Shown here piece after piece: positions 9,514 through 11,842 of a stretch of DNA of 11,842 nucleotides; within the stretch, counting starts at the first letter, position 1, and each line of letters begins with the position of its first letter. The translations under genes and the position numbers were made by a program. The notes under the pieces are model-generated. The model was not told the origin of the DNA. It was given only the letters and a program-made list of their open reading frames with translations, and made no database searches. Source of the stretch: CAZAGT01 sp964484515 (GTDB lineage: Bacteria; Desulfobacterota; DSM-4660; Desulfatiglandales; HGW-15). The stretch is from positions 1 through 11,842 of the forward strand of contig CAZAGT010000147.1 of assembly GCA_964484515.1 (NCBI GenBank), written 5' to 3'.

Positions 9514-11842
9514 ATGGCCCAATCTGAAACAGAAGTCCTTCGCACCACCACCTGGTCTGCAGGGCCGGGATGCCATGGCGGCTGCGGCGTACTGGCCCAC
9601 ATCAAGGACGGCAAACTGATCAAGATAGAGGGTGATCCGAATCACCCCTGGAACCAGGGCAGGCTTTGTGCCCGGGTCCTAGCCATGACTCAGTATGTGG
9701 ATCATCCTGATCGCTTGCGGCAGCCGCTTAAACGCGTGGGCGAACGTGGGGAGGGGAAGTGGGAGCCGATTCCCTGGGACGAGGCCTTCAATCTCGTCGA
9801 AGAAAAGATGGATGCCATCCGGCAAGAATACGGCCCCGAAAGCATGTTGTTCAATGCCGGCACCGGCAGGGATATTTATCCCTGGCTCTGCATGCTGGCC
9901 TATGCCTACGGCAGCCCCAACGTCATGTTCGGTCTCACCGGTAACGCTTGCTATGGGCCACGAGTGGCTGCCGTGAACACGGTTCAGGGGGATTTTGCCG
10001 TATTTGATGCAGCCCAATGGTTCCCGGATCGGTATGATGATCCAAGGTACAAGGTGCCGGAGTGCATGATCGTCTGGGGATATAATATCCATGCCACCTG
10101 CCCCGACAACCTGTTCGGCCACTGGATCATCGATCTGATGAAACGGGGGACCCAGATCATCTCGGTTGATCCCCGGCTCTCCTGGTTCGGGTCCCGAGCC
10201 AAATACCGGCTGCCCTTAAGACCCGGCTCTGATCCGGCCCTGGCCATGGGACTCTTGCATGTCATCATGAATGAGGACCTTTACGATCATGCCTTTGTTG
10301 AGAAATGGACAAACAGCCCTCACCTGATTCGTGAAGACACCCGCCGTCTGTTGCGTGAAAATGATATCGACAAACAGGGCTCAAAAGCGAATTTTGTAGT
10401 CTGGGACAAAGAATACAAAGAGACCGTGATCTGGGATTCCGCTAGTGTGGACTATCGCCGTAAAAACGCCTCCCCCATGATCAGCGGTCAATGCAGTGTG
10501 AAGCTGACAGACGGGCGGACGGTCACATGCCACACGGTGTGGGACGCCTTTTGTCAGGAAGTCGACAAGTATCCGTTGGATCAGGTGGAAAAGATCACCG
10601 GCGTCCCGGCGGATGCTATTGCCGATGCGGCCCGCTTTTACGCCAAGAGCAAACCGGCGGCCATTCACTGGGGCGTGGCCGTGGACATGACACCGGCCCT
10701 TACCCCCCTGGTACAGGCCATATCCTGTCTCTGGGCCATCACCGGCAACCTGGAGATCCCGGGCGGAAATGTCATTGCGCGCATGGCCTTTGATGTAGCC
10801 CCCTATGCATTGCCCGGAAGCGAGGGCGCGATTAGGCTCAAGACAAAGGAGATGGACAGCCCTCGAATCGGCAGGGACCGTTACATGCCGATCAACAAGT
10901 TCTATTGGCGGGCCCAGACCGACCTGGCCCTGGAGCAGATCTTTACCGAAAAGCCATACCCCATCAAAGGCATGTGGATTCAGACCGCGGGTATCATGCA
11001 GGGCCTGGGCATGGACCCCAAGAGGTGGCGTGATGCCCTGAAGAAACTCGATTTCGTGGTGGCTGTGGACCTCTTTCACACCCCCACCACCCAGTATGCG
11101 GACGTCTTACTGCCGGCGACCACCTTTCTGGAAAAAGACAGCTTCCGGAGTTGGTGGGTGCCTCTTCAGTCCATCAACAAGGTGATGGAGGTGCCGGATT
11201 GCCGATCCGACATGGAGATCAATTTTGAGTTGGCCAAACGGTTTGACCCGGAGTTTGCCTTTGAGAATCTCCATGACCTCTATGACGACATCCTCAAGCC
11301 CGCGGGAATGACGTTTGCCGAACTACAGGAAAAAGGCTGGGCCTATCCTCCTGAAGGTAGCCCGAGCTGTCCCTACCGCCGTCACGAAAAGGGATTGTTA
11401 CGTCCGGACAAGAAACCGGGCTTCAAGACGCCTACCGGCAGGTTTGAACTTTACGCCACACTGCGGGAGGAATGGGACACGGAGCCCCTTCCGCATCACG
11501 AAGAAGCACCCTTTACGCCCGTCAGCCGTCCGGACCTCTACAAGGAATATCCGCTGATTCTGTCCACCGGAAGGCGGTCCCCGGCCTTTTTTCACACCGA
11601 GCATCGCAATATCCCCTGGTTGCGAGATATTGATCCGGATCCCATTGTGGAGATTCACCCGAAAACCGCCCATGAACACCGCGTCAGTAACGGCGAGTGG
11701 ATTTGGATCGAAAACTGGATGGGCCGGGCCAAATTCAAGGCCAAGCTGACACCGGTGGTACCCCCGTGGATGATCATGGCGGCCCATGGCTGGTGGTTCC
11801 CGGAGGAGAAGCCGGCGGAGCCGTCACTCTTCGGGGTATGGG
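9514..11842 (+). CDS. Molybdopterin-dependent oxidoreductase, catalytic subunit (partial)
   Basis: The gene runs off the right edge with 776 codons visible and no in-frame stop. It is a DMSO-reductase-family enzyme, binding two molybdopterin guanine dinucleotides and normally one N-terminal [4Fe-4S] cluster. The N-terminus TTTWSAGPGCHGGCGV has no twin-arginine signal, so it is probably cytoplasmic. C20, C24 and C52 (QGRLCAR) match three cluster cysteines. The first expected one, near residue 16-17, is Ala/Gly. C146 in TGNACYG is the likely molybdenum ligand, by position. The central molybdopterin domain carries SVDPR..WFGSRAKYRLPLRPGSDPA. The dinucleotide-binding C-terminal domain begins near residue 680 (YPLILSTGRR). 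GGAGAG at 9501-9506 with 7-nt spacing sets the start. Relatives include acetylene hydratase, catechol dehydroxylases and many enzymes of unknown substrate; the substrate here cannot be read. A ferredoxin-like partner may follow outside the window. Confidence 0.93.
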   Translation, partial: MAQSETEVLRTTTWSAGPGCHGGCGVLAHIKDGKLIKIEGDPNHPWNQGRLCARVLAMTQYVDHPDRLRQPLKRVGERGEGKWEPIPWDEAFNLVEEKMDAIRQEYGPESMLFNAGTGRDIYPWLCMLAYAYGSPNVMFGLTGNACYGPRVAAVNTVQGDFAVFDAAQWFPDRYDDPRYKVPECMIVWGYNIHATCPDNLFGHWIIDLMKRGTQIISVDPRLSWFGSRAKYRLPLRPGSDPALAMGLLHVIMNEDLYDHAFVEKWTNSPHLIREDTRRLLRENDIDKQGSKANFVVWDKEYKETVIWDSASVDYRRKNASPMISGQCSVKLTDGRTVTCHTVWDAFCQEVDKYPLDQVEKITGVPADAIADAARFYAKSKPAAIHWGVAVDMTPALTPLVQAISCLWAITGNLEIPGGNVIARMAFDVAPYALPGSEGAIRLKTKEMDSPRIGRDRYMPINKFYWRAQTDLALEQIFTEKPYPIKGMWIQTAGIMQGLGMDPKRWRDALKKLDFVVAVDLFHTPTTQYADVLLPATTFLEKDSFRSWWVPLQSINKVMEVPDCRSDMEINFELAKRFDPEFAFENLHDLYDDILKPAGMTFAELQEKGWAYPPEGSPSCPYRRHEKGLLRPDKKPGFKTPTGRFELYATLREEWDTEPLPHHEEAPFTPVSRPDLYKEYPLILSTGRRSPAFFHTEHRNIPWLRDIDPDPIVEIHPKTAHEHRVSNGEWIWIENWMGRAKFKAKLTPVVPPWMIMAAHGWWFPEEKPAEPSLFGVW

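Noticed and set aside
10381..11079. Minus-strand open frame of 232 codons
   Set aside because: Antisense to the molybdopterin oxidoreductase, which is continuous and family-consistent on the plus strand.

Overview
The window looks like chromosomal DNA from a moderately GC-rich, Gram-negative anaerobe. A deltaproteobacterial (Desulfobacterota-like) host fits best. The evidence is a PEP-CTERM sorted protein (implying an exosortase and an outer envelope), a very large AsmA-type envelope protein, a stand-alone pyruvate-kinase C-domain protein, and a cytoplasmic-type molybdopterin oxidoreductase of a sort common in anaerobes. The lineage is inference from gene content; there is no rRNA or other phylogenetic marker here.

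Left part (1-2954). A secreted von Willebrand factor A-like PEP-CTERM protein (155-913) ends in a clear intrinsic terminator. A gene-poor stretch follows. It holds a 374-bp non-autonomous insertion-like element (1216-1589) with imperfect terminal inverted repeats, a flanking 7-bp direct repeat and nested internal hairpins. Next come a 52-codon ORF (1620-1778, +) and a 109-codon conserved-looking ORF (1775-2104, -) that converge on a shared CTAG stop palindrome. Upstream of the minus gene is a terminator-like hairpin in its own direction, then 2.2-2.95 kb of non-coding DNA rich in hairpins.

Centre (2955-7392). A 1181-residue AsmA-family protein contains an internal duplication of about 225 residues. 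After it, a good sigma70-type promoter (6530-6558) sits just ahead of a 76-nt cloverleaf-like fold with a perfect 10-bp closing stem. This lies at the 5' end of a leader of about 260 nt for the pyruvate-kinase-C-like gene (6826-7392). It is the best candidate here for an undescribed regulatory RNA.

Right part (7393-11842). A leftward two-gene operon encodes a 3-hydroxyacyl-CoA/gulonate dehydrogenase-like enzyme and a lipocalin-like protein. The genes overlap by 8 bp and are served by a near-consensus promoter (9194-9222). Divergently, a molybdopterin-dependent oxidoreductase starts at 9514 and runs off the window with 776 codons visible. Its N-terminal Fe-S motif lacks the first cysteine.

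The gene neighbourhood suggests anaerobic carbon or CoA-ester metabolism on the right and envelope functions on the left. No complete pathway can be read from it, and I see no phage, CRISPR, toxin-antitoxin or obvious defence system.
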